Shown piece by piece: positions 9,301 to 16,269 of a DNA stretch of 64,000 nt. Made by a program: the position numbers and the translations under genes. The stretch comes from Candidatus Sumerlaeota bacterium (GTDB lineage: Bacteria; Sumerlaeota; Sumerlaeia; JAFGJS01). Location of the stretch: assembly GCA_016928995.1 (NCBI GenBank), contig JAFGJS010000151.1:34769-98768 (forward strand), given 5' to 3'. How positions within the stretch are numbered: position 1 is the first letter of the stretch; the number at the start of each line of letters is the position of its first letter. The notes below the pieces were generated by a model, which saw nothing but the letters and a program-made list of their open reading frames with translations, had not been told where the DNA came from and did no database searches.

Positions 9301-10504
9301 TGGCTTCGACCGTGTCTTGCGGATCGACGATCTCTACTTTCGGCGGCTCGTCCTGCAAGCCCTTGATCTTGAACACGGTCTTGTCCAGTTGCAGTTCGTC
9401 GGCGTTTTGACCCTCCAGCCAGTAGATCTCCTCGCCGGCCTTCACTGTGCGTTCAGTGGAAACCCAGTTTTCCTCGATCATCACCGGGGCTGCGGAATCG
9501 TCTCCCATGCGCAGTTTGGCTTGCGCCAGGGGATGATTCAACCGGAAGCGAATCTTCGCCTTTGTGCCTTCGACAGCCCGGATGTTGCCTTCGCTTTGCT
9601 CCTGCGGCTCCAGCCGCGTGTAGTCCGGGTAGTTCAAGGTTACTTGAATCTCTTCGATGCGCGGCGGCTCCACAAAACGCACTGTCGCGGGTTTGGTTTT
9701 GCCGTCGCCCGCCGCCACGTAATATTCGATGGAGCGCATGCGGTTTTTCAGCGTCCGGACGAACGTCCCGTCCGGTGTATCGGACATGTCCAATTCGCGC
9801 CAGTCTTCTTCCGGCTCCATACCGGCGTCACGCACATACATGCGCACTGCATCCGCCGGCCGGCCGGAAATCGTCGCCGTGATTCGGATCGGATCGCCCT
9901 TGCGGAAGGTCTCCCGGTCGCTCTCGGCGGACACGCGCGTGAAGGTGAAGCCAGCCATCGGCGCCGCGACGCGCAACGCCGCCGTGCGGAAATCCTGCCA
10001 AGCCGCCAACGTGGATAGCAACACAATCGCCAGACAACCGAGATAAGCCAGTTTGATTTTCAGATTGCGCCACGGGATCAACCGGACCGTATCCAGCCTC
10101 GCGATGCGTTGCCGCGCACGTTCAAGCAAGGCCTGCGTCAACGTGGAAGAAAGCCCGGCCTGTTCGGCCTCTTGCGGATCGCTCAGCTCCGACGCCGTGC
10201 GCAGCATCTGGCCCAGTTCAGGATATCCGCGTTCGATTTCACTGACCGCCTCGTGCTCGCCGAATTTCCGCGCAGGTCGCAGATAACGCCTTGAAAGCAG
10301 CGCCAAACCCGCCGCCGTGAGACCGCCCAGAATCAACCAGCGCCACCCAGTGGGCAGTCCGACCAACGCATCCGCCACTGCCGCTACGCCCGCCAGACCA
10401 AGGCATGCGATCCCGGTCAGCGATCCGCCTTCTCCGGCGAAAAAACGCCGCCGCCACGAAATATGATCGCGGACTTTAATATTGATCGCGTCGTTGCGTT
10501 TCAT
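6338..10504 (-). CDS. Giant DUF4175-like membrane protein with Gln/Ser/Glu-rich regions
   Basis: 1388 residues. An N-terminal membrane region (helices near 30-45, 53-67 and 150-168) is followed by beta-rich extracytoplasmic segments to about 500 and coiled-coil-prone helices to about 790. Then come two long low-complexity blocks. The first (about 798-1008) includes an almost pure Ser-Gln run near 806-840 and E/G/Q/N-rich sequence. The second lies at about 1115-1270. The C-terminal 100 residues are again ordinary and helical. This layout fits DUF4175-type proteins found with MoxR/BatA genes. The ATG overlaps the stop of the upstream BatA-like gene (ATGA), so translation is coupled. The role is unknown; a scaffold or periplasmic tether is my inference. 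Confidence 0.8.
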   Translation of the reverse strand: MKRNDAINIKVRDHISWRRRFFAGEGGSLTGIACLGLAGVAAVADALVGLPTGWRWLILGGLTAAGLALLSRRYLRPARKFGEHEAVSEIERGYPELGQMLRTASELSDPQEAEQAGLSSTLTQALLERARQRIARLDTVRLIPWRNLKIKLAYLGCLAIVLLSTLAAWQDFRTAALRVAAPMAGFTFTRVSAESDRETFRKGDPIRITATISGRPADAVRMYVRDAGMEPEEDWRELDMSDTPDGTFVRTLKNRMRSIEYYVAAGDGKTKPATVRFVEPPRIEEIQVTLNYPDYTRLEPQEQSEGNIRAVEGTKAKIRFRLNHPLAQAKLRMGDDSAAPVMIEENWVSTERTVKAGEEIYWLEGQNADELQLDKTVFKIKGLQDEPPKVEIVDPQDTVEATSLTEVAVRARASDDFGLKEFGVMLKIGDQPEEVLLTKEFDPDGEVELSVREIAKAMLEKHNLTINDNVRLYSFATDYKPDTERRGVSDLLPIDIIPFRIKYEIEEMQSEEGMLPEQMQQAMEDLFEIEQAIERQREVVSDAFRYQQEKRDAPKALEDMAQEETDLSDNVEELHGRLSAEEGMDEQVLSDLQDAYSLMDLAAVEFDRLDVDAGWDQSDPALASLLRVRRNLIRRLLKQQQQQQMQGQMDTVEQPSAANLAQEAERLSGEEQQVGEKLDKYQAAQEPDPRSLNRTKTQQEFATEDEGELLEDLRNHELLGTPLVMERIEEIDRLMRRADRELADDQLADARPRVGDAEDRLQQLAEHLRGLEEQNLAQTLNQTSNMADQAAEELEREQQEQEQQQNSQQQSQSQSQSQSQSQSQSQSQSQSQSQSQSSSQQQSSASQQSGNQLQSSSPSQQNSNQQQQAGEENEGDENQQDAGEQESGENAGEQGENQSAESNEGDQGETGLQTEGQEPQNGANGEEQQEQGASGAENQQQPGAGGDSEQERAEEDSSGDQGQEGQGANGEQEQPREQGAGNDQREQGAGGDEEQEQNRGAGRSPNRERLADNADTMADWLRYAEERLGGENQEVGRRLGELNDEIDLEGLGEALRQAERRRRLGLSDQAAQLDQDAAMRFRRLAERAALERDRLIQGRLERMAEAQAEAQQLSQAMENNGQAQSEEGEQESEQQTENGEGQNAEAQDGQAENESAESSAQTEAEAQGQSGEEGNGQGESESESDSESDAESAESNAESAAEAQGRQGQQGQGENPSEEQSESESQGQSEGQSDAESEALAQNGGSNERSEAEESRDGGWGNRPPQLDNSGIVGRNAGIPTELLERLEDFAVDLRSFNDEELSEMADRLDRALENLERDAAGSPHWPVSRDLAEETLRPAKERLEQLIAEVIQRELLAQKDDNVPDKYIRLVERYFRELSDDLRDDEE
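7990..8080 (-). repeat. Ser-Gln dipeptide repeat region inside the DUF4175-like gene
   Basis: About 14 consecutive Ser-Gln pairs are encoded here. The Ser codons and Gln codons vary along the run, so the DNA is not a clean tandem repeat although the protein is. That favours selection on the amino-acid pattern over simple recent slippage. Confidence 0.8.
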
Positions 10505-12399
10505 GCCCGGCTCCTATCCGCCAGGTAATTCTCCGCGACCATCAGCCCCAGCAAACCGATGGCCAGAAAAACCCAAAACTCATTTTCACGCTCGCTCTTG
10601 AGCGGAGCGACATCTTTGACTTCCTGCTCTTCCTCGGGCGCATCGGCCAGTTCGGCAAAACCGAGCGACCGGCGAAACTCCGCTTCATCCGCCATGACAA
10701 TATCCGATTCGCGCGCGTCGGGCGCCACGACAAACCAGCCATCATTGTCCTTATAGGCTCCGGCGTCGCGCTCGCCGTTCATCCGCAACGCCTCAACGCG
10801 CGCCTGGTCCGTCACGTTCTGAATGTCCGCGAGATAACTAAACGTCTCGCGGATTACCGGCACAAAGATACGCTCCTTGGGCCAATCGCTCCAATCGCGG
10901 TCGGCAGGATTGGCAAACGCGATCACGCTCCCCCGGCCGACGGCCTGTTCGATAATCGCGGGAGCGCCGTTGCTCAAGCGCGCCAGCACATGCGCGTCTT
11001 CATCCGGTTCAAGGCGAAACACGTCGCGAAACACAATGCGCGAAAGATCGCCGCTCTCACGCCCGGTGAACAGCTGCAACGCAGGATGCTCCTTGTCCCA
11101 CTCCGTGATGGTACGCGGCACGGGCACGTCGAGTTCACGCAACGCGGCGGGAAACACGCCTGCGTCGTAAAACTCGTTGAACATCCGCTCCGACGTGCGG
11201 TTGCCGAGAAACCAGACAGCCTTGCCGCCGTTCGCGAGATAGCGCTTCAATTCCGCAACCTCATCCTTGCCCAGCGCGCCCACGTTGCATAGCGCCACGA
11301 CGCGGTAGGGCGTCAAATCCTCGATCTCGCGCCGCACTTCGCACTTCAGTTCCGATTGCCCGTCGCGTCGTTTGCTGATTTTCAGCGCCATCTCAATGTA
11401 GTACGTCTCATCCTGAAACATCGTGCTGCCCGGCGACCCGTTCACCAGCAGCACGGGAAGCGGCTCGCGCACATTGAACACAAAATGCCGTTCGTTATCC
11501 GCGGCCCAGGCGTCCTCCGCGTCCACTCGCGCCACGCCGGTATATTCGCCCGGCTGAACCGGCGTCCAATTCATCCGCACGGCGCCATTGCGCAAGAGCG
11601 CGGTCTTTTCAACTTCCACGCCGCCGAGCTGCAGCGACACTGTGACCTCCTGCGCTTCGGGCGTGGCGCCGAAACACGCCAGCTGCACCTCCACTTCGCC
11701 ATCACCGCCCAGATACGGCGATAAATTGCGCACGTCCGCCACGGCGCAGTTCCAATCGCCAGGTTTTATCGCGGGCATGAGTTCCACGTCCACGTCGAGC
11801 GGCCAATCGCCCAGCGGATCGCCGGGCAAACCCTTGCGCTGCATGTCGGTGAACAGGTAGACTTTGCGTTCCTTGGCCGCGGACAGCTTCAGCCGGTCGC
11901 GCGCCCATGCCGACATCGCCGTGTAATCAGTCGCGCCGGCCGGACGCAAATCAGCGTGCTCCAAGTCTTCCACTTCTTCCACAGCGTCGCTGAACACGGC
12001 GACCGTGGCCTTCGCGCCATTCGGCAGTTCCTTCAGCGTCTTCAGCGCCGCATCGCGCGCCAGCGTGAAATTGCTCACGCCCAGCGCCTCGCCGTTCATG
12101 CTGCCCGAGGCATCAATCAACAGCAGCGCGTCCAGTTGTGCGGAGCTCTCTTCGTCCGGTTTTTCAAAGAACGGCCGCGCGAAAAGGAACGTCAGCAGCG
12201 CGACGATCAACAGCCGCGCGGTCAGCAGCAGCAAGCGCTGCAAACGGCGCCAGGATTTCGTCTCCTGCACGGCTTGTTTCAGGAAACGCAGCGTGCCGAT
12301 GGTTTCCTGACGGAACCGGCGGCTGCGGATCAAATGAATGATCACCGGCGCCGCCAGCGCCGAAAGCCCGAACAATATTGCGCCGTTAATAAATCCCAT
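10501..12399 (-). CDS. BatA-like VWA membrane protein
   Basis: 632 residues from the ATG at 12399. That start gives the typical BatA N-terminus, MGFINGAILFGLSALAAP, with a first membrane helix, a basic RSRRFRQ stretch, and a second helix at about 56-75. A VWA domain follows with MIDAS D96-A-S98-G-S100. C-terminal beta domains come next, then a membrane helix (about 606-622). An in-frame extension of 24 codons upstream runs through dispersed-repeat sequence and is rejected as coding. BatA-type proteins act with MoxR ATPases in envelope stress or aerotolerance in Bacteroides; the exact role here is inferred. It is translationally coupled to the DUF4175-like gene downstream. Confidence 0.87.
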   Translation of the reverse strand: MGFINGAILFGLSALAAPVIIHLIRSRRFRQETIGTLRFLKQAVQETKSWRRLQRLLLLTARLLIVALLTFLFARPFFEKPDEESSAQLDALLLIDASGSMNGEALGVSNFTLARDAALKTLKELPNGAKATVAVFSDAVEEVEDLEHADLRPAGATDYTAMSAWARDRLKLSAAKERKVYLFTDMQRKGLPGDPLGDWPLDVDVELMPAIKPGDWNCAVADVRNLSPYLGGDGEVEVQLACFGATPEAQEVTVSLQLGGVEVEKTALLRNGAVRMNWTPVQPGEYTGVARVDAEDAWAADNERHFVFNVREPLPVLLVNGSPGSTMFQDETYYIEMALKISKRRDGQSELKCEVRREIEDLTPYRVVALCNVGALGKDEVAELKRYLANGGKAVWFLGNRTSERMFNEFYDAGVFPAALRELDVPVPRTITEWDKEHPALQLFTGRESGDLSRIVFRDVFRLEPDEDAHVLARLSNGAPAIIEQAVGRGSVIAFANPADRDWSDWPKERIFVPVIRETFSYLADIQNVTDQARVEALRMNGERDAGAYKDNDGWFVVAPDARESDIVMADEAEFRRSLGFAELADAPEEEQEVKDVAPLKSERENEFWVFLAIGLLGLMVAENYLADRSRA

Positions 12400-12417
12400 G
12401 CGGCATAACCTGATTTT

Positions 12418-12612
12418 TTTTAACGCGGAGACGCAGAGTCGCTGAGAACCGATTTTTTTTGACAGGATCAACGGGATGAACAGGATCTAAACTGACTTAA
12501 GCATTTTTAACGAGAGGCAATTATAAAAGGAAAAAGCCTCAAAAAAATCCTGTCAATCTTATCCATCCTGTTAAAATTTTCTTTTCTATTCTTTGCGTCT
12601 TTGCGCCTTTGC
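12418..12612. repeat. Dispersed-repeat-like intergenic element with inverted copies
   Basis: The gap between the DUF58 and BatA-like genes holds two motif types, each in both orientations. AACGCGGAGACGCAGAG lies at about 12421; its counterpart near 12590-12616 reads CTTTGCGTCTTTGCGCCTTTG. GACAGGATCAACGGGATGAA lies near 12460, and its reverse-complement form ATCCTGTCAATCTTATCCA near 12547. Short sequences of this flavour are scattered through intergenic DNA of many environmental bacteria (from memory). The two halves form a loose palindrome that a transcript of the operon would cross. Confidence 0.6.
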
Positions 12613-12621
12613 GTTTTGTAG

Positions 12622-13524
12622 TTAATATCTTGCGCGGCGGAGCAGGTATTCGATCAGCAGGTTGCGGATCGGTTCATGCGTGCCGCAAGCCAGCCAGTCG
12701 ATACCCCGCTCCTCGCAACTGCGCTTCAGTCCCTCGCGCCAATCCGCCACGATCCTGTTGTACGATTCACGCAGCTGCGGGGCGTGCACGCGCAACTTCT
12801 CGCCCGACTCCAAATCCTCGAACTCGTATTGCCCCGTTGTGGGCAGCTCGATCTCCCAGGGGTCGAGCACGTGCAACACCAGCACTTCGTGGCCCATGTA
12901 CCTCAGGTCGGACAGCCCGTGCAGGATTTCCGCTTCCTTGTCGAACAGATCGCTGATCAGCACAATGATTCCGCGCCGCTTGCACGTCTCACGCACGTCC
13001 TCCAGCGCGGCGCCGATATCGCCCTGGCCCGCAGATTGAACGCCTTGCAACAACGCTAGAATCTCGTGGAACTGGCCAGGCCTAACACGAGGAGGAACAA
13101 TATCCTGCACAGTGTTTCCGAGCATGTACGCGCCCGTGGCGTCGCGGCCCAGCAGCGCCAGAAACGCCAGCGCCGCGGCCGCGCGCGCGCCGTAACGCCA
13201 CTTCTGCGACCGGCCATGCGCCGTGAACATCGAGCCTGTCGTGTCCAGCAGCAGATACAAGTTCAGATTCGTATCCGACTTGAACTGCTTGATGTAAAGC
13301 CGCTCCGTGCGCGCCCATAGATTCCAATTCACATAGCGCAGATCGTCGCCACGCTGATACTCCCGGTGCGAATCGAATTCCACGCTGAAGCCCAAATACG
13401 GACTGCGATGCAAACCGTGCAGCGTCCCTTCCACGATCCCATGCGCAGCCAACTCCAGATCCTCCATATCCATGAAGAGATCGGGATCGTCAATCTGCAG
13501 TTGCTTGCGGGCCGCGACAGGCAT
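12622..13524 (-). CDS. DUF58 domain protein (VWA-like fold)
   Basis: 300 residues. The family signature is clear: SPYLGFSVEFDSHREYQRGD followed by DLRYVNWN near residues 42-70. A VWA-like strand with a partial metal-site motif, LLLDTTGSM, follows at about 91-99. No membrane helix is present, so the protein is probably cytoplasmic. DUF58 proteins are nearly always encoded beside MoxR ATPases and BatA-type proteins, as here. Its start overlaps the MoxR stop as TGATG. The biochemical function is not established; a chaperone or adaptor role with MoxR is the usual proposal. Confidence 0.93.
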   Translation of the reverse strand: MPVAARKQLQIDDPDLFMDMEDLELAAHGIVEGTLHGLHRSPYLGFSVEFDSHREYQRGDDLRYVNWNLWARTERLYIKQFKSDTNLNLYLLLDTTGSMFTAHGRSQKWRYGARAAAALAFLALLGRDATGAYMLGNTVQDIVPPRVRPGQFHEILALLQGVQSAGQGDIGAALEDVRETCKRRGIIVLISDLFDKEAEILHGLSDLRYMGHEVLVLHVLDPWEIELPTTGQYEFEDLESGEKLRVHAPQLRESYNRIVADWREGLKRSCEERGIDWLACGTHEPIRNLLIEYLLRRARY

Positions 13525-14555
13525 CAGGCTTCCTCTTTCACGCTTTCCAGAATTTCATCCACGATCTGATCCGCATCCACATTGTCCGCGCGGCTGCGGA
13601 AGTTAAGCACCAGACGGTGCCGCAGGATCGGCTTGGCCAGCGCCTTGACGTCGGCGAAATCGACATGATAGCGACCGTTGACCAGCGCCCGCGCCTTGCC
13701 GCCGAGGATCAGATTCTGCGATGCTCGCGGACTCGCGCCATATTGCACGTACTTCCCCACCGACTCCAGACGATTGCCGTTCACGCCCGGTCGCGTAGCG
13801 CCGGTGAGCCGCACGGCGTAGGAGACCACGTCATCCGAAACCGGCACGCCGCGCACGATGGTCTGCAACTGCACAACCTCGTCCGCGCGCATTATCTTAT
13901 GCACGTCCGGCTCGAAGTTGCTCGTCGTTCCCTTCACGATGTCCACCTCATCCTGCGGCGAGGTGTAATGCACCTTGATGCAGAACATGAAGCGGTCGAG
14001 CTGCGCCTCGGGCAGCACATACGTGCCTTCGAGTTCGATCGGGTTTTGCGTCGCCAGCACCATGAACGGCGGATTGAGCTGGTACGTCTCGCGGCCGGCC
14101 GAGACTTGCCGCTCCTGCATCGCCTGCAGCAAGGCGGCCTGCGTCTTGGGTGGAGTGCGGTTCACCTCGTCCGCCAGCACCAGGTTGGCGAAAATCGGCC
14201 CCGGCAAAAATTTATGATGACGCCGCCCGGTGTCCGGGTCTTCCTCGATCACATCGGTTCCCGTGATGTCCGAGGGCATTAGGTCCGGCGTGAACTGGAT
14301 GCGCTGAAACTCCAGGTCCATCGCCCGCGACATGGTGCTGGCCATCAGGGTCTTGCCCAGCCCCGGCAGACCGAGCAGCAGGCAATGCCCCCGGCACAGC
14401 AGACTGATCATCATCAGCTCCAGCGGCTCGCGCTGGCCGTACACCGCCTTGCTGATTTCGTTCATCAATTTGTCATGCGCCTCGACCAGCCGCTCGACCA
14501 ATTTCAGATCGTTCGTTGTCGCTTGCTCCAATGTGGCGTCCGTTCTCTCAGTCAT
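13524..14555 (-). CDS. MoxR-family AAA+ ATPase
   Basis: 343 residues from the ATG at 14555, preceded by AAAGGA at a five-base spacing. An ATG seven codons upstream lacks that support. Walker A is GLPGLGKT at 62-69. Walker B is LVLADEVNRTPPKTQ with D129 and E130. A MoxR-type lid follows, with DNVVSYAVRLT-like and YGASPRASQNLILGGKARAL segments. MoxR proteins are ATP-driven chaperones that help metal insertion or assembly of VWA-containing partners. This gene heads the five-gene minus-strand operon with four such partners: DUF58, BatA-like, DUF4175-like and VWA/GATase-like. Confidence 0.95.
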   Translation of the reverse strand: MTERTDATLEQATTNDLKLVERLVEAHDKLMNEISKAVYGQREPLELMMISLLCRGHCLLLGLPGLGKTLMASTMSRAMDLEFQRIQFTPDLMPSDITGTDVIEEDPDTGRRHHKFLPGPIFANLVLADEVNRTPPKTQAALLQAMQERQVSAGRETYQLNPPFMVLATQNPIELEGTYVLPEAQLDRFMFCIKVHYTSPQDEVDIVKGTTSNFEPDVHKIMRADEVVQLQTIVRGVPVSDDVVSYAVRLTGATRPGVNGNRLESVGKYVQYGASPRASQNLILGGKARALVNGRYHVDFADVKALAKPILRHRLVLNFRSRADNVDADQIVDEILESVKEEA

Positions 14556-14565
14556 TGCCGTCCTT

Positions 14566-14997
14566 TCATATTGCACAATTTACTCTATGCCTTTTTTTTA
14601 TCAGGAGATATGGGGATGCTGGAGATGAATCAAGTTCGACTCTTCTGAAATCCGCCCGCATTTTGGCGAAATTGACCAGCAATCCCACTTCTTTTTTTGC
14701 CGCTTTCAAGTATGATCTCAACTGCGCATAATGCGCTTTATGAAATTCTTCTACCGTCTTTAATTCAACTATCACCGTATCCTCTACCAATAAATCCAAC
14801 CGATGTTTTCCCACTAAGCGACCTTCATACATCACTGGATATTCTTTTTCCGCCTCAAAATAAATTTTACGTTGGCTCAGTTCGATGGTTAGCGCATTGC
14901 GATATATGCTTTCCAAAAATCCAGGGCCTAAGCGCGAATGCACTCGAATCACTGCGTCAATAATCGCCTCCGTCAGTTCAGCATGCTGATATGCCAT
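14566..14997 (-). CDS. GxxExxY family protein (PD-(D/E)XK-like)
   Basis: 143 residues. The family-defining GFLESIY (G26, E29, Y32) is present after the typical TEAIIDAVIRVHSRLGPG helix. The nuclease-like core follows, RLDLLVEDTVIVELKTV, where D...ExK fits the PD-(D/E)XK pattern. The C-terminus RVELDSSPASPYLLIKKRH is typical too. These small proteins occur dispersed, often several copies per genome, with unproven function; nuclease activity is inferred from the fold. It ends 11 bases before the moxR start and may share its transcript, though a functional link is not suggested by its content. Confidence 0.88.
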   Translation of the reverse strand: MAYQHAELTEAIIDAVIRVHSRLGPGFLESIYRNALTIELSQRKIYFEAEKEYPVMYEGRLVGKHRLDLLVEDTVIVELKTVEEFHKAHYAQLRSYLKAAKKEVGLLVNFAKMRADFRRVELDSSPASPYLLIKKRHRVNCAI

Positions 14998-15050
14998 TTA
15001 TCCCCCAAATCCCCTTCATCCCCATATCTCCATATACATCGAGCGTTGAT

Positions 15051-15983
15051 TCAGTCGACGTCCGGGTATATCGGGACTTCGTCCGTGGTTTGGATCACCT
15101 CGGCCACGGGGCGGCGTTTGAGCGCCATCAATCGCGCGCCGCGCGCATCGCGATGCGACGGCCGCGAAGTCGCCTTGCCATCGCCATTGCCGTCCAGCAG
15201 GCAATGCTCCGTTTGGAAGAGATTCCCCTCAGTGTAAATCTCCTCCACTCGCCGCTTGCACTCCAGAAAGATCTCATCCGCGCTGAGCAGTTTGTCGCCA
15301 TCCAGATCGCTGGACGGAGTCTCCAGCACCACGGCCAGCACTCGCGCGAACTCGGTTTCGTTCGCCTTTTCCTCTTCGTTGCTGGCAGTGATGAATATAC
15401 GGCCCTCAGCGGCGAGTTCCTCGATCATCTTGCCGCTCAAGGTCATGGTCAAGATCACCGCCAATCCTCCTGCCGGCTTCACTTCAGCCAGCATCTCGGC
15501 TAGATCCTTCTCGGAGATGTCCGGTCCCGGCAGATTATACATCACCCGGCCGCGCGACTGATTGCAATGGCCGAGGAAGATCGCCCAGACCGGCGCCCCG
15601 TCGTGCGAGAGTTCCGCCATTCGCGCGGTTTCCTCGCGCAAGCCGTCCGCGTCGCAAGCGCCCCAGCCTTCGCGCTGCCCCTGATCGTAGCGCACAGTGA
15701 TGTCCTGCGCCTCGATCTCATAGTACGCGGTCAGCGCCTTGACATAATCCTCCAGCAGCCCGCGATAAAACGCCTCGCGCTCCTCGTCGCCCGGCGCTCC
15801 CATGAAAATCCAGACACGCGGCGCGGCATTGAGTTGCGAATTTTCTATCGATTGTGTCGTGGGCGCATCCGGAGTCATGGACGGTTCCAGCGGAGTCGCC
15901 CACGCTGATCCGCCCCAAATGACTACTGCGCCAAACATCACCGTCAGCAAAAATCGTATCAAGCCGCTGCTCCCATTCGCCAT
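15051..15983 (-). CDS. Secreted C13/caspase-like protein with EF-hand, active site degenerate
   Basis: 310 residues. It begins with a signal peptide (hydrophobic 10-28, AWA cleavage near 29). The next 170 residues follow the pattern of bacterial legumain-like (C13) or caspase-fold proteins: WAIFLGHC with H139, then YNLPGPDISEKDLAEML, then a strand ending TMTLSGKMIEELAAEGR and ITASNEEEKANETEFAR. Active members would place the catalytic Cys after the second strand, but here it reads T-L-S183. Two calcium loops follow: DLDGDKLLSADE (226-237), a full EF-hand, and DGNGDG (264-269). I infer a secreted, calcium-binding, probably non-proteolytic member. Family assignment by motif only. Confidence 0.65.
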   Translation of the reverse strand: MANGSSGLIRFLLTVMFGAVVIWGGSAWATPLEPSMTPDAPTTQSIENSQLNAAPRVWIFMGAPGDEEREAFYRGLLEDYVKALTAYYEIEAQDITVRYDQGQREGWGACDADGLREETARMAELSHDGAPVWAIFLGHCNQSRGRVMYNLPGPDISEKDLAEMLAEVKPAGGLAVILTMTLSGKMIEELAAEGRIFITASNEEEKANETEFARVLAVVLETPSSDLDGDKLLSADEIFLECKRRVEEIYTEGNLFQTEHCLLDGNGDGKATSRPSHRDARGARLMALKRRPVAEVIQTTDEVPIYPDVD

Positions 15984-16269
15984 AGTCGGTTGAGTCCTTG
16001 CGCTTTTATCCGGCTTACAATTGATATCATTCTTTTGGGATCTGAGACTAACTCCGATTCATTCATACGACCAGTCCGCTTCAGCGAAAGTTTGAAGCCA
16101 ACGAAAGATGATACGAAAAATTTCGCAGTTCGATAGATCGCTGGAATCGAAGACTTTGATAATAAACTGAAAACGAACGGGATCGCCGTCTGTGAAATGT
16201 TAAAAAATAGCATTCGAACCGGCGATGATTCAAGCAGGTTTTAGCATCATCGACACCGCGAGACAGCCG

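Noticed and set aside
12400-12471. Longer N-terminus for the BatA-like protein
   Set aside because: These 24 codons run through the dispersed-repeat sequence, while the next ATG gives the conserved BatA start.
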